DNA from: Balamuthia mandrillaris
Lineage: Eukaryota; Discosea; Longamoebia; Balamuthiidae
Direction of reading: 5' to 3'
Assembly: GCA_031835245.1 (NCBI GenBank)
Contig: JAVKOQ010000215.1
Coordinates: 1 to 64,000 of the forward strand
Length of the DNA: 64,000 nucleotides
Below are positions 20,770 through 32,089 of this stretch, in pieces. Numbering within the stretch: the stretch's first letter is position 1; every line of letters starts with the position of its first letter. The notes under the pieces were generated by a model, which was not told where the DNA came from, ran no database searches, and saw only the letters and a program-made list of their open reading frames with translations. A program made the position numbers and the translations under genes.

Positions 20770-20876
20770 TAACAACAAGTTGATGCAAAAGTAAAGAAGA
20801 AAACTCTCTGTCTCTCCTCAGGCAGTGAGTAAAATTTGTGCGTGCCTGTTTAGTTTATTGCGAGCCTTGGTGGATG

Positions 20877-22001
20877 TTACTTCTCTTTAAGGCGGTGCAC
20901 TTGTTCGAGAAAGTCCTCTATCGTTTCTGGCACATCTTTTTCATGCAAAATGTCTTGGCAGCGGGTAAAGAGCTCCAACGCATGCCCTGCGTTTTGCTTG
21001 TCTTTATGGGTGAGGCAGGCTTCTATAGTTGTCTGAAAAACGAACTTGTCTGGCTTTAAATCATCTTGCTTCTTGTTTTGCTCATCTTCGTCCTCGTAAT
21101 CACTGTCGTAATCTTCTTCCTCTTTTCTTCTTTTGTCCTCTCGTGATTGCTCAGTTTGGTTGGGGGCATTGGAAATAGATTTGCGGTAAAGTGCGACGAG
21201 GTCCTCCAGAAGAGCAACAGCTGAGCCCCTCATGGGCTTTTCTTCACGCTTGAGGTACTCTCCAATCATTATTTTGTAGGTCACCAGAGAGGGCTTGGCG
21301 CCTTTCGTGTCGCTCTGTGAAAAAGCATCGCTGCTCTCCATCCCTTTGGTCAGCGGTGAGGGAAGGATGACAGAGGAAGGCAACCTCTCTTCAGTGAGAT
21401 TCTCTCTCATCCTTTGAAAGAGGAGAAAGGCTCTGTCCATCTCTCCCGCTCGACAAAAGGCACCAATGAGAGCGTTTAGGGTGACAGTGCCATAACTGAC
21501 GTTCCTTTGCTTCATTTCTCTCCACACGCCCAAAGCTTGTTGTAATCCTTCTTCTCCACTTCTCGCCTTAGCACAAACGGTCACCATCGTTTCCCAAAGG
21601 AGAGGGCTTTGCCGCAACGACGGATCCCGCAGCACAACATCCTCCCATAGGGACATGGCTTTATCCACGTTGCCACACCGCCAACATGCGTTCAGGAGAG
21701 CGTTGATGAGGTTCGCTCCCCATTTGATGCCTTGCTTGTCCATGGTCTCAAAGGTTAGGAAGGCCTCCTCCAACCTCCTGCGGAGGCCTAACCACCGGAT
21801 GAGGGAGACGTAGTCAGCTTCATTCCCACCTTTCAGGCGAGACACTTGACTGGCTGCCTTTTTGTGGGTAGCTTTGTCCCTTTGTCGTAGCAGCCGTTGA
21901 AGGTCCCGCGGGGCTAACGCTCCGCTACTCTCAACCACTTGTTTCAAAGAAAATCCTTTTTTTTAAAAAAATATTGTTGATTTCAGATGTAAGTCACGTA
22001 T

Positions 22002-22060
<59 letters not shown>

Positions 22061-22406
22061 AAGCAGAGCAGCGCAGAGCAAGAGACAAGAAGAGGAAAGA
22101 GTGCTTACCGGCTTTGTAGTACTGTCCTTTGGCTTTATCACTGTCATAGTCCGTTATTTTGGCTTGGCGTAGCGCACCAGTGGAAGAGTACACTCTGCGT
22201 TGGTCACAACCACTTTCCGCGCCAGCAAAGATCGAGCCAAAAGAGCGAGGAGCTAAAGTCAAGCCGCGAGGCTGGCGCCAACAAGAGGGCCGTAGCTGAG
22301 GCCTGCCTGCAAACACGAAGATCATCCTCGTTCGTGTGGTAGGATACATTTGCATAGCTTCAGCACTACAGCGAGCACTTTGCACCAAACCACAACGCGA
22401 GGCCAT
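20877..22406 (-). CDS. Mitochondrial-type pentatricopeptide repeat (PPR) protein
   Basis: Two exons separated by a GA/CT microsatellite intron (about 21960-22107). The N-terminus has many Arg and Ser with few acids (MASRCGLVQSARCSAEAMQM, RGLTLAPRSFGSIFAG), as expected for mitochondrial import. The body has at least five 35-residue PPR units, for example SLIRWLGLRRRLEEAFLTFE, NALLNACWRCGNVDKAMSLW, ETMVTVCAKARSGEEGLQQA, NALIGAFCRAGEMDRAFLLF and KIMIGEYLKREEKP. There is an acidic insert, then a last unit (QTTIEACLTHKDKQNAGHAL). PPR proteins bind organellar RNA in a base-specific way; the target cannot be told from sequence alone. The length is about 455 residues. Confidence 0.88.
22001..22054. 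repeat. Pure (GA)27 microsatellite in PPR-gene intron
   Basis: An uninterrupted run of about 27 GA units in the only intron of the PPR gene; it reads CT on the sense strand. Confidence 0.97.
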
Positions 22407-22991
22407 CGTTTTTCGTGTCCCGTGCCACCCAAGGTGAACGTTTTGGTTGGCTGTGGTCTCTTTCTGTCCGTCTGGCTTTTTTGTTTTTTGTGGCTACTGT
22501 GCGGCAATTGTCATGGCAACGGGGAGAACGAGTGCAACGAAAGCGTCGTTGTGCGGTTGAGTTTTGTCCCGGCCGCAGCGAGAGAGAGAGGGGTGACAAA
22601 AACGCCGATAAGAGCAAGAAAACGATAAGTCGTGGTAGCCCAGTTGTGCCTCTTCTTCTTTTTTTCTTTTCTTTCAGATCCCTTTACCATTTTTTAAACG
22701 GAGAAGATAAATACGCAAGCGAACACGGCAGGAAGGAAGGAAGCGGCAAACAAGGGTTGGGCGAGGCCTGACAGCTTTGGCACTGTCCGTTGCCCCTCTC
22801 CGTTCCATTGGCACTTTATTGTTTTGGTTATTTGCGCGGAAACACCGTTCCCCGCGGCCAACACCACCACCCCTCAAATTACTGCGCTACTCTTGTGTTG
22901 GTCGGCGAGTCGTTAGTTTGAAAAAAAAGAAACGTTCAAAGAAGAAGGACGGACAGCTGAACCAAGCAAAAGAGAGAGGAAAGAACAAACG
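22407..22991. promoter_or_regulatory. Divergent intergenic region, PPR / ankyrin-LRR genes
   Basis: 585 bp between opposite start codons, more GC-rich than most gaps here. Several frames are open but look like chance. No RNA gene or strong repeat was seen. Confidence 0.35.
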
Positions 22992-25120
22992 ATGGCAAAC
23001 TTGGTCAAGTTACATACGTTGGCCAAGAAGGGCAGCCCGGCGGAGATGATGGCCTTCATCCGGGACTTTGGAAAGGACAGCTTGGTCCTCAAGGACAAGC
23101 ACGGGCAGAGCGTGCTGCACGTAGCGGTGGATGCGGAGAACCTCGACATGGTCAAGTTCTTGCTCACACAGACCAACATTAACATCAACACCCGCGACCG
23201 CAACGGCTGGACTCCTCTTCACGTAATTTTCCTTCCTCCTGCGTTTCCTTTCCTTTGAGAGATTAATCAAGCGAGCAGCAGAGGAACTTTTTCGAAAGAT
23301 GCTAACAGCATGTCGTTTTGCTACGCTTTTATGAACACCACAACAGGTGGCTTGTAGCTCTGGGAATGTAGCGATGGTGGAGTTGCTGCTGGGCCAGCCA
23401 GGCTGTGACGTGAAGCGCCTGTCTGTGGATGGCTCAACACCGCTGCACTACTTGGTGCGACACAACCCACCAGAGCACATGAAGCATCAGTACTTTGCAT
23501 GCATCCGTAGGTTGGTGGACATGGGCTGCAACCCCAACCTCAAAAACTCCAACGGGGACACGGCTCTTCACTACGCGGCAAGCAGAGGCAGAGAAAACGT
23601 GCTGGTCTTCATGGTCAAAGAGCTGAAAACGCCCTGTCTCAACGCTCTCAACAAGTATCTTTGTCTCTGTCTCTGTCTCTGTCTCTGTCTCTGTCTCTGT
23701 CTCTGTCTCTGTCTCTGTCTCTGTCTCTGTCTCTGTTGTTTGTTAGCCTTTGGTGCTGTTAATAACGTGATCGTATAGTTATGGGGAGACACCGTTGCAT
23801 CTGGCAGCAAGAATGGGAGATGTGGGTATGGCCACCACTCTGCTTTCACTTGGCGTGGATCCCTCCATCATTGGCGACAATGGAACAGCGTTAGACGTTG
23901 CCAAAGCAGGCCATCATGACGAAATAGTATTGTTGCTTGATGGTATGTTTTTTTAAAGTCTCGAGAAAGAAAAAAGACATAGGAAGAATAACCAAATGTG
24001 ATACTCTGTAAAAGGCTCTTTATCTTCGGATAGTGAAGGCAGTCTATGTGCTTCAGAAGGGTACGAATCTTTGTCTGCTATTTTGAAGCCAACCTCTTAA
24101 CTCTTTGTGACAATAAACGTACAAAATAGGGACGAAATACCTGATACAGAAGCAGACGAACGGCAAAAGCAAAAGCTGAAGCATCTCATTGACAACGCAA
24201 AAGAGACTAAGAAGTTGAATCTCTCTAACATGGAACTGCGGACCGTTCCCGACCAAGTATGGGAGCTGTCCGATCTCACTGAGTTGAATCTAGGCTTCAA
24301 CGAGCTGACCACGCTGCCCCAATCTATCTCCAAGCTGAGCAAGTTAGAAGTGTTGCGCCTGGACTCCAACAGGCTAAAGACACTTCCGCAGCAACTGGGC
24401 ACCATGAAACACCTGAAAGAAGTCACCCTTGCCTTGAACTCTCATCTCTCACCCATTCTCAAGCGCAAGGCTAGACAAAGCTTGGCCGAGCTGTTGGACC
24501 ACGTAGCTAAGTATGGTGACACCGATGAGGAACTCTCTGGAGAGCATGACTTCCCGCCCTTGTTGCGGAAAGTCAGCAGTGGTCTTGCTTGCGAAAATTT
24601 TATACCAGAAGATGCAGAAGAGGATGAGAAAGGAGCCGGATTAAAGCAATCCATATTAGAAGGCAGCAAAACACACAGGCCGCAATACAGCGGTGATAAC
24701 TTGCGTCCCTTGCCGAAACAGTACAGCCCTAGAGATATGCGGGAGCTGGCACTGCGGGTGAAAGAGAAGAAGATCAGTGATACCATCAACATATTGCAAA
24801 GCAGAAGCGAAGAGCTGAAGGCCAAAGCAATGGAATTGGAGAAGAAGGAGGAGCTATTAAAGTTGCGAGAGAAGAGGATCAAAGAACTGTCTTCAAAGGT
24901 TATGAAGCAGAAGGAAGCCGGCACGATAGAGAAACAGAAATCCCTTCCTACCAGCAGTACTGACAGCAACCTACGGTCAAAGAAAGTGGAATATCGGCGT
25001 TCGTTGAACAGTATAGACCCAGCCGACATTTTTAATTACGACAAGAATGCTGAACTCACAAAGAAGAAAGAATGGAAGGTTAGTAAGTTTGGTTATTTTT
25101 CTTAGCTTCCCCGTTACATT

Positions 25121-25160
<40 letters not shown>

Positions 25161-25440
25161 TCGTTGACAATTGTAGTTGGGCCAGCGAAGGCGGGTAAGC
25201 GTACAGAAAGCTGCCAACGACCTTTTTGTGTGTCTCAACAGTAACCTTCAAAAGCCCGAACGTATGTTATCTATGTATTTGTGTTCTTTGTTACCGATTA
25301 TTTTTGTCCATTTATTTGTTTTGTTAACATGAACGCTGATTTCCTTGTCCGCAACAGACTTCAAACTGAACACAAAGCAATGGGACACACTGAAAAGCCT
25401 GATAGCAGAGATAGACAAAACATTGAACACAGCAGAATGA
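22992..25440 (+). CDS. Ankyrin-repeat plus leucine-rich-repeat protein
   Basis: Eight or so exons. The N-terminal part has about five ankyrin repeats (HGQSVLHVAVDAENLDMVKF, NGWTPLHVACSSGNVAMVEL, DGSTPLHYLVRHN, NGDTALHYAASRGRENVLVF, YGETPLHLAARMGDVGMATT). Next come typical LRRs (KKLNLSNMELRTVPDQVWEL, LTELNLGFNELTTLPQSISK, LEVLRLDSNRLKTLPQQLGT), then a long charged coiled coil (ILQSRSEELKAKAMELEKKE) and a short C-terminal exon DFKLNTKQWDTLKSLIAEID. These are all protein-binding modules with no enzyme domain, so it is likely a scaffold. The intron after NALNK holds a TGTCTC hexanucleotide array and a later intron a CT run. Confidence 0.88.
23661..23737. repeat. CTCTGT hexanucleotide array in ankyrin-LRR intron
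   Basis: About 12 tandem copies of TGTCTC, starting about 6 nt after the donor of an ankyrin-exon intron. Confidence 0.97.
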
Positions 25441-25518
25441 AGAGCGTAAGCCCACTCTGCTTTTTTCTCCTCCTTGTACATTTTCTTTCGTTTTTGTTTG
25501 TTTTTTTTTGTATCAATT

Positions 25519-26013
25519 TCATTTTATTTGGTTTGAATCACTTGAGTCATCGTCCTCATCAAAAGAGTCCCGTCTAGACGGAGGCAACACATCCCCTTCC
25601 TCCAATATATGCAACTTGAACAGCCTCTTCTCCGCAACAGGCAAGGGAATGGCATCCCACTCTTTTTGTGTGACCTTTGCCCCACCAATGCGCGCTTCCC
25701 TTGCCGACACCCAATCCAACTGTGCTCCCCTTAAGTCAGCCCGTGAGAAGTAAACGTCCTGAAGATGAACCCCTGTAAAGTCGGCACCTCGCAGGTCGGC
25801 GTCCTGGAACTTGGCGTGAGTTAGGTGAGAGTCTGTAAAGTCGGCACCTCGCAGGATTGCTTTCTGGAAGAGGGCGCCCACGCAATCCGCACCCCGCCAC
25901 CGAGTATGCTTCAGATGGGACTCCCGAAGGTTGGCGTATTGGGCCTTCACGCCAAGAAAGTTGGCGTGGGGAAGGCTAGCTCTCTGTTCATTCAATCGTC
26001 CACCATTTTAGGT

Positions 26014-26055
<42 letters not shown>

Positions 26056-26061
26056 AGAGAG

Positions 26062-26106
<45 letters not shown>

Positions 26107-27055
26107 ACAAAACAAGAGTGCAGAATGGCACAAACCATAAGAACGGCTTTCAGCAGCTTGGCTCTTTTGAAGTTGGCGTGATGGCCAATGGCCTTACGGA
26201 AGGAGCTGTTCTTCAAGTTGGTACGCTTGAAATTGGCATTGGAGATAAAGGCCTTATTGAAGTTGATGCCCTCTAGCTGAAGGTTGCGGAGGTCCAGGCC
26301 TATCAGTCGCAAGCCGTTCAGGCAAATTTGCCGGTGATGAAGGATAAACTCTTTGCGGGTTAGGTCGGGCCGGTTCTTAGCCAAACATAGGTCTATGACT
26401 GGCTGCACCTGAAAGAACATGGCTTCATGAAGGATACCCTCCACGCTTCGCTCATCTTCCACTATCAAATTCCCGTAACGCAGATAGTTCAAGCTGAATG
26501 ATGACCATTTGGTTTTAGTGATACTTGATGAAGAGGAAGAGAGTAAACCACGTACATAGGAGCGAAGAACTTGGGGTCACGATCGATAAGAATAGCACCA
26601 GAAGGGTCGCGGCAGCTGTCCAGGTGCCCACTTACCAGCTTTGCAAGCATAGAACGCTCGTCCACCATCAACGTGGCTTTGCTGGTCTGAAATATCTGTC
26701 CGCCGACGTTCAATGTGACCCAATCAGCGCCATGGATCACAAAAGCTCGATCTTCCTCTTCTTCTGTTGCCTTGTTCCGCCTTAGATTCAAGGGACTTCC
26801 TCTTTCTTCCTTTTCTTTTTCAGGTGTAGCAGCAGCGGTCGTGCATGAGCAGCCAACGACCGCCAAAGACCGACCATGGTTACTATCCGCAGCTGCCGAA
26901 CCGCTGATTTGCTCCTCTTGCTCCACTGTCAAACGCAAGCTGAGATTAGTGAACCCACAGTTGCACGTTGTTGATTTTAGTTAAAAACAAAAAAAAAACT
27001 AAGCGGTTATACTTTGTCCTGGTGGTGGTGGTGTGAATGGCGCGTGCTCGCTCAT
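25519..27055 (-). CDS. KCTD9: KCTD9-like protein: BTB(T1) domain plus pentapeptide repeats
   Basis: The start ATG at 27055 (MSEHAPFTPPPPGQ) splices in phase to MEQEEQISGSAAADSNHGRS. The BTB/K-tetramerisation domain follows: GADWVTLNVGGQIFQTSKAT, LMVDERSMLAKLVSG, GAILIDRDPKFFAPM, NYLRYGNLIVEDERSVEGIL, as in human KCTD9 (LNVGGRYFTTTRSTL, LNYLRHGQLIVNDG). After LTRKEFILHHRQICL come about 25 pentapeptide A(D/N)LxX units in two blocks (GINFNKAFISNANFKRTNLK; ADLRGADFTGVHLQDVYFSR) forming a right-handed quadrilateral helix, and an acidic tail. KCTD9 is a Cullin3 adaptor. The N-terminal ubiquitin-like part of human KCTD9 is absent. Two introns; the pentapeptide intron is a GA/CT microsatellite. Confidence 0.87.
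26020..26103. repeat. GA/CT microsatellite in KCTD9-like intron
   Basis: GA runs interrupted by two GACT units; CT-rich on the sense strand of the host gene. Confidence 0.96.
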
Positions 27056-27175
27056 TTGCTTCGGCTTTCTTCCTCCTTGCCGCTGAGCATTACAGGGGCA
27101 TGATAATTTTTCTTCAAAGAAATCAATTATTATTAATTATTATTGGAATGTTAACAATTTTTCTCTCTTTTGTGA

Positions 27176-28412
27176 TTATTGTTTTTTCGGTTTGTCTCTG
27201 CTGCTTGTGCTATTGCTGCTGCTGCTGCTGCTGGCTTGCTTGTTGTTGTGGTTGTTGTTACCGCCATGGGCGGGATGACGATAGTTGCTCTCCATCTTGA
27301 GCAGAATGGCCTCGAGTGGGGTGAAGGGGTCAAGCGTCAAGCCGTAATAGTCCAAGAAGCACCAAACGATGAGCACCACGCCCAGCACCACCTCCGAGTA
27401 CCACTTGGCATGCTGCTGGATGGCCTCCAGGTTCAGTATCATGTCGAGAGGCATTCCGGACGGCATGTAGGCCATCACCATCTTCTCAGCTAAACCGTGC
27501 TGCAAAGCGTAGACCAAGGCGCTGCTTAGCAGTGATACCTTCGCCGCGCTTCCGCCAACATCAGCATTGAGGAAAGAAAAGAACAACAAGGAAGGAAGGA
27601 AGGCGGGAGGAAGAAAGAGAGAAAGAAAGGAAGAAACGACAAGAAAGTAGTACACTAAACAGCTGGAGGTCTTTGGATAGCTGAAAGCTTTGCCCTCCAG
27701 TTGATGGAGTACCGCTCCACCACAGCCTTGCGAAGAGTAGGCGAAACATCAGCGTTAGAAAAGCAAGCAAGAAATGGAAGCGAGGAGGATTTGGAACCAA
27801 CCGCCAAGGGTGCCAGCCACAAGGGCGGCCATCACGGAAGGGTACGCTCGAGTGCCTACTTCCACGGCCCATAGAATGGACCTCACCCACAACACAGAGC
27901 TCAACAACAGCAACACATGCTGCGCCACTTTTGTCTCCAACAACCACCGCAGGGGACCCACCTGAAAGATTAAGAACCTAGAGAACAACGCAAACAGTAG
28001 AAAAAAAAAAGTTAACAAAACGTAGCACTGGGTCGGATTCTTTAAGAAGCACAAACCAGCCAAGCATGGCCAGAGGCAGCCCGTTGTTGGCAGTTACCCA
28101 GGCAGGAGGACTCTGCAGAACGAAGAGAGAGACCAACGTGGAGCCAGCAAAGGTGAACAGGGCGGTGGATATCATGCTGTAGGCGAGCAGGCCCGCTGCC
28201 TCCCTGCTGAGGGGGGCGTAGCCACTGGCGGAGGGAGACAGGTACGAAAGGCGCCGCCGGCGCAGGCAGACGTCGATGATCCACGCCGCGTCAAAGATCA
28301 GATCGGGAGAGACCACCAGAAACCAGTGAAACCAGAAGAGCATCAACGATGCCCCTTCCTCATTGGCAGCAGCAATAGTTCTGCTGCCCCCACTTCCAAC
28401 CGGTGCTTCCAT
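27176..28412 (-). CDS. TRIC (TMEM38)-like intracellular cation channel
   Basis: Start ATG at 28412; about five exons and seven hydrophobic segments. TRIC-like landmarks in order: AYSMISTALFTFAGSTLVSL with FVLQSPPAWVT (TRIC: C-F-G-x-x-x-L-x-x-L-L-L-G-x-P), a W-F-V-L segment, VGPLRWLLETKVAQ, AYPSVMAALVAGTLGGWFQ (the P-x-x-x-x-x-x-x-G-x-x-x-G-G-G bend), and SAAKVSLLSSALVYALQHGL (TRIC: P-T-K-A-S-L-x-x-A-x-L-x-x-L-Q). TRICs are homotrimeric K+ channels of the ER that balance charge during calcium release. The tail is Asn/Ser/Lys-rich and disordered. I rate this by motif order; overall identity looks low, so another 7-TM family remains possible. Confidence 0.62.
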
Positions 28413-28498
28413 CTTATCCTTCTTTCTTTTTCTCTTTAGCGCAAAGGTGTTTCCTGTCTTTCTTTTTTTAAAAGGCGGCTTTGTTGTTTAATCCTTTA

Positions 28499-30094
28499 TC
28501 AGTATTTTTTGAGGGGAGAAGCGGTGGTGGTGGTGGCGGCGGCGGCGACGGCGACGGGAGGGTCTGGCTTGCGTGGTTGTTGAGAAAGTAGCAGCTCCTT
28601 GGTCTCGTGGGCGATCTGCCACTCCTCATCCGTTTTCACAAGGAGCACTTTAGGGTGCATGTTGGTATCCTTCTCTGCCTCGCGTTGCAGCTCGACCACG
28701 CCCCTCCCGGCGTTGCTGCTGTTGCAGTTCTTGTGACGATCCAGGTGGATGCCCAAACACCCCATGCCCTCGCATATGGCCTCACGAACGGGTGCTGAGT
28801 TCTCTCCGATCCCGCCTGTGAAGATGAGAGCATCCAGCCCGCCCAAAGCCACGTAGTAGGAGCCGATGTACTTTTGCACGCGGTAGACAAAGACACGAAA
28901 AGCAAGCGAAGCACGGTTCCTTTCCTCTGGCGTTCCCTCTTTCATGAGACGCACGACGTCCCTCATGTCATCGTGACCGCAGAGCCCAACCATGCCGCTG
29001 CGTTTGTTGAGCAGCTCTTCCAGTTTGTCCCAGTGCTTGGCCTCTGTGCCCACCGTATGTCCTTTTCCCTCTTCTTCTTTCCCTCTCTTACCTCCCTCCT
29101 TCTCTTTCTTCTTGGCCTCTTCTTCAGTGATATGCTCCAACAAGAGAGGCAAGACCATGGGGTCCACATCACCAGAACGCGTGGCCATGGCAAGCCCTTC
29201 CAACGGGGTGAAGCCCATTGACGTGTCCACGCTACGGCCCTCTTGGATGGCACAGACACTGCAGCCACTGCCCAGATGAAGAACGATTAGTCGAAGCTGC
29301 TCCAACGGTCTTTCCATGTGCTGAGCAGCCTTGTTCGCCACGTAGCGGTAGCTGCTCCCATGAAAGCCGTACTTGCGGAGCTTCTTCTGTTGGATCACGG
29401 ACCAGGGCAGCGCATAGCTATACGCTTGTGGCGGCAGCGTTTGGTGAAACGAGGTATCAAAGACCCCCACTTGTGGAGGCATCTGATGATCGCCAGAAGA
29501 GAGGAGCTTCTGGGATAGTTCAACGCCCATTAGATTGGCGGCGTTGTGAAGGGGAGCCAACTCTGACACTTGCTTGAGGACTTTCATGGAGTCCTTGGTC
29601 AGGAGGATTGGCTCTGTGTAATGCCAGCCATGAACCACTCGATGGCCAACCGCCCACACTTGGCCTTTGTCACGGAGAACTGGTGGTGGGCTTGCTGTTG
29701 TGGTAGAAGGTACTTCTTCGTTGCTACCATTTATGAAGAAGAGATGAAACATATGCTGCAGCGCTGCTTCGTGATCTTGCAACTTGCATTTCGTCTTCTC
29801 TTCCAGCTTCAACTCCTCAGCCGCAAACGAGGAAGCTGACGATGATGGTGATAGGTGCAAGGAATAGCTAAGAAGGGCTTTGCCATCTGCCTTCCCAATG
29901 TCCTCGATATGGCCAGAAGCACAGAGCCGAAGGCTCTCCTTCTCAAAGACCTTACATTTCAGGCTCGAGCTGCCAGTGTTCACCACCACGATCTTTTGTT
30001 GTTGCTCCATGGCCTTCAAAGCTTTGCATTTCAACCAAGCACCAAACTCCTCCTCCCCCCCCCTGCTGGACCTTCCAGTTAGTTCCTTTGGCAT
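28499..30094 (-). CDS. Acetate kinase (AckA type)
   Basis: One uninterrupted exon of about 531 residues; ATG at 30094 is the first in frame, though 30010 (MEQQQKIVVVNTGSSSLKCK) fits the family start better. Motifs: VVNTGSSSLK (catalytic Asn), AVGHRVVHGWHYTEP (substrate Arg), VGVFDTSFHQTLPP (Asp), KYGFHGSSYRYVA (catalytic His), LHLGSGCSVCAI, ATRSGDVDP (catalytic Arg) and IFTGGIGENSAPVREAIC (Glu). The set is complete. A Lys/Glu-rich insert (KKKEKEGGKRGKEEEGKGHT) interrupts the usual order between the R-S-G-D-x-D-P helix and the dimer part. The enzyme makes acetate and ATP from acetyl-phosphate, which in eukaryotes comes mainly from phosphoketolase or phosphotransacetylase. No intron is seen, unlike nearly all neighbours. 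Confidence 0.95.
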   Translation of the reverse strand: MPKELTGRSSRGGEEEFGAWLKCKALKAMEQQQKIVVVNTGSSSLKCKVFEKESLRLCASGHIEDIGKADGKALLSYSLHLSPSSSASSFAAEELKLEEKTKCKLQDHEAALQHMFHLFFINGSNEEVPSTTTASPPPVLRDKGQVWAVGHRVVHGWHYTEPILLTKDSMKVLKQVSELAPLHNAANLMGVELSQKLLSSGDHQMPPQVGVFDTSFHQTLPPQAYSYALPWSVIQQKKLRKYGFHGSSYRYVANKAAQHMERPLEQLRLIVLHLGSGCSVCAIQEGRSVDTSMGFTPLEGLAMATRSGDVDPMVLPLLLEHITEEEAKKKEKEGGKRGKEEEGKGHTVGTEAKHWDKLEELLNKRSGMVGLCGHDDMRDVVRLMKEGTPEERNRASLAFRVFVYRVQKYIGSYYVALGGLDALIFTGGIGENSAPVREAICEGMGCLGIHLDRHKNCNSSNAGRGVVELQREAEKDTNMHPKVLLVKTDEEWQIAHETKELLLSQQPRKPDPPVAVAAAATTTTASPLKKY

Positions 30095-30411
30095 GCTGCT
30101 TGCTTTCCTCCAGTTTTCGCCGTGTTTTCTGCGTAGTTGGCAACGAATCGACAATTTCAATCGTATCGAATAAAATTGAAAGAAATTAGAGATTATTGTC
30201 CGCACAAAAGATTATATCGACGAACAGAGAAAAGAGGGACCAAGAAGAAGAAGAAAGAAAGAAAACTGGCAGACACAAGCTTGTTTGTTTGTTTGTTTGG
30301 CCGCAAAGAAAGAAAGTGTGGCGCAAGCTACGAGGAGAGGAGGGGAAAGCCACAAGAGCATGAGCAGCAACCACAAACCTTTCTTCCTTTCCTAGCTTAC
30401 GGTTTCGCACG
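30095..30411. promoter_or_regulatory. Divergent intergenic region, acetate kinase / cystinosin
   Basis: 317 bp between opposite start codons. Contains a GAAA-rich part and four GTTT units (30279-30300). No RNA gene was seen. Confidence 0.35.
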
Positions 30412-31740
30412 ATGCACGCGCTTCACTCCACCCCGTTGAGCATAATCTCGGACATTGTTGGTTGGATTTACTTCCTGGCGTGGTCCTTTTCGTTTTATCC
30501 TCAGGTTTGCTTTTTTTCTCTCTCTCTATAGTGAACTCGTGTTTCTGCTTCGTCTTCCTTTCCTACTGTATTTAAAAATCGTTTTTGTTTTAAAAAAAAG
30601 GTTTTCGAGAACTGGAGACGCAAAAGTGTGATAGGATTGTCCTTTGACTTTTTGTTCTTCAATATCACGGGTAAGAACATCAAATCTCCCACTCCGCTTT
30701 TTGTTCCTCATCACTAAACACAACCACTCGATCCGATTCGGCTTTGTGTTGTGTGTGTGACAGGTTTTGTAAGCTATACCATTTACAATGTGACGCTCTA
30801 TTGGGTTGACTCGGTGAAGGACGAGTATCTGGAGAAGCACGGCCCTCCCTTGCCTATCAACTTGAACGACGTCATCTTCGCGCTGCATGCGCTTGCACTT
30901 ACTTCATTCACCATCTTTCAATGCTTTATTTACGAGGTACATTATGCTCTTGTATTTATCTTTGCCGAGCCGAGAGAAGAGAGAGAAGAGAAAGAAAAGG
31001 CCGAGAGATAAACGACAGCGAAGAGCACGCAGAAGAGAATAACTGACTTTTTTTTTTTGCAGAGAGGAGACCAGCGGATATCCTTCAAGACGTTTGTGGT
31101 CATGTCAGCGACGTGGGTGGCCATCAGTTTTATGCTTATACTGAGCGGCTGTGAACTTATTTCTGACCTTGTCCTCGTCAACTTCTTTTCCTATGTCAAA
31201 CTTGGCGTCACCTTCACCAAATACGTTCCTCAGGTTAATGTTTTCTTCATCCTCCTCTCCTTTCTTTCTCTTGTTTTTTTTTTTTGTCTATCCGCTTGCT
31301 TCTCACTCTGGTATTTGTCGTAGGCATGGTTGAACTATAAAAGAAAGAGCACGGTTGGTTGGAGCATCGGTAATATTCTATTGGACTTCACCGGTGGCCT
31401 GTTCTCCCTCTTCCAGATGTTACTCGACAGCATTAATGCCGGCAACTTTAACATCTTTGTGGGTGACATTGCCAAACTGGGTTTGGCCATTTTCTCTCTT
31501 GGCTTTGACATCCTTTTTATGGTCCAACACTATGCCCTCTACCCAAGGTGGAGAGGCACCGTCACTTTTTCCAGCCCCGAGGCAACTTTTTCAGTAACCG
31601 ATACAGCAACGGCAACAGCGTCGACAATATCGGCAGCAGAAGATGAAGAAGATGTGTTTACTGATCAATATCAGGCCCAACAACGCATTCCTTTCCTCTC
31701 GACCCAACAACCACTTCCCACCACAAGGCCAAGAGAGTAA
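30412..31740 (+). CDS. CTNS: Cystinosin-like lysosomal cystine transporter (PQ-loop)
   Basis: Six exons; first ATG at 30412, exon 1 ends at 30504 and exon 2 starts at 30601. The two PQ-loop motifs are intact: DIVGWIYFLAWSFSFYPQ followed by VFENWRRKSVIGLSFDF, and SYVKLGVTFTKYVPQ followed by AWLNYKRKSTVGWSIGNILL. Between them lie a membrane segment (FVSYTIYNVTLYWV) and the 'DVIFALHALALTSFTIFQC' helix. DFTGGLFSLFQMLLDS is the conserved last-loop Asp region used by cystinosin for proton coupling. About seven membrane spans are expected. The C-terminal tail is Thr/Ser/Asp-rich and has no clear GYDQL lysosome-sorting signal. Cystinosin exports cystine from lysosomes with protons. Confidence 0.92.
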
Positions 31741-32089
31741 CCTCCATTGGTATGGCCATTCATAGACTCTACGGTCTGTCGCTATGGATATAGCTCCAAA
31801 GTACGACGTCGGCCCTGCTCGTTGAAGGACCAAAAGGCGACTTGTGGTCTCTCTTTTTGCAAACCAAAAGGATAGAGCTGATGAAAAGAAAGAGAATCGC
31901 TTTTGCGTTGTTTATTTCAACTGAAGGTGGTTTCTCCAAAATCTTGCGAGTCTTGTGCATTCCCGATATCCCTCGCCAACATATTATAAACATCTCTCGC
32001 TTTCTCTCTCTCCTCCTCTTCTCTCTGCTCTGCTTTCACTCATCAGATTTGGTCGACAATATTTCTGCGGACAACAACAAGAAGAAGAA
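31741..32089. other. Gap between cystinosin and CENP-H-like genes
   Basis: 349 bp holding the cystinosin 3' UTR and the promoter of the next gene on the same strand, with a CT-rich segment at 31995-32035. A reading frame is open through it from 31955 but has no ATG. Nothing else was seen. Confidence 0.4.
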
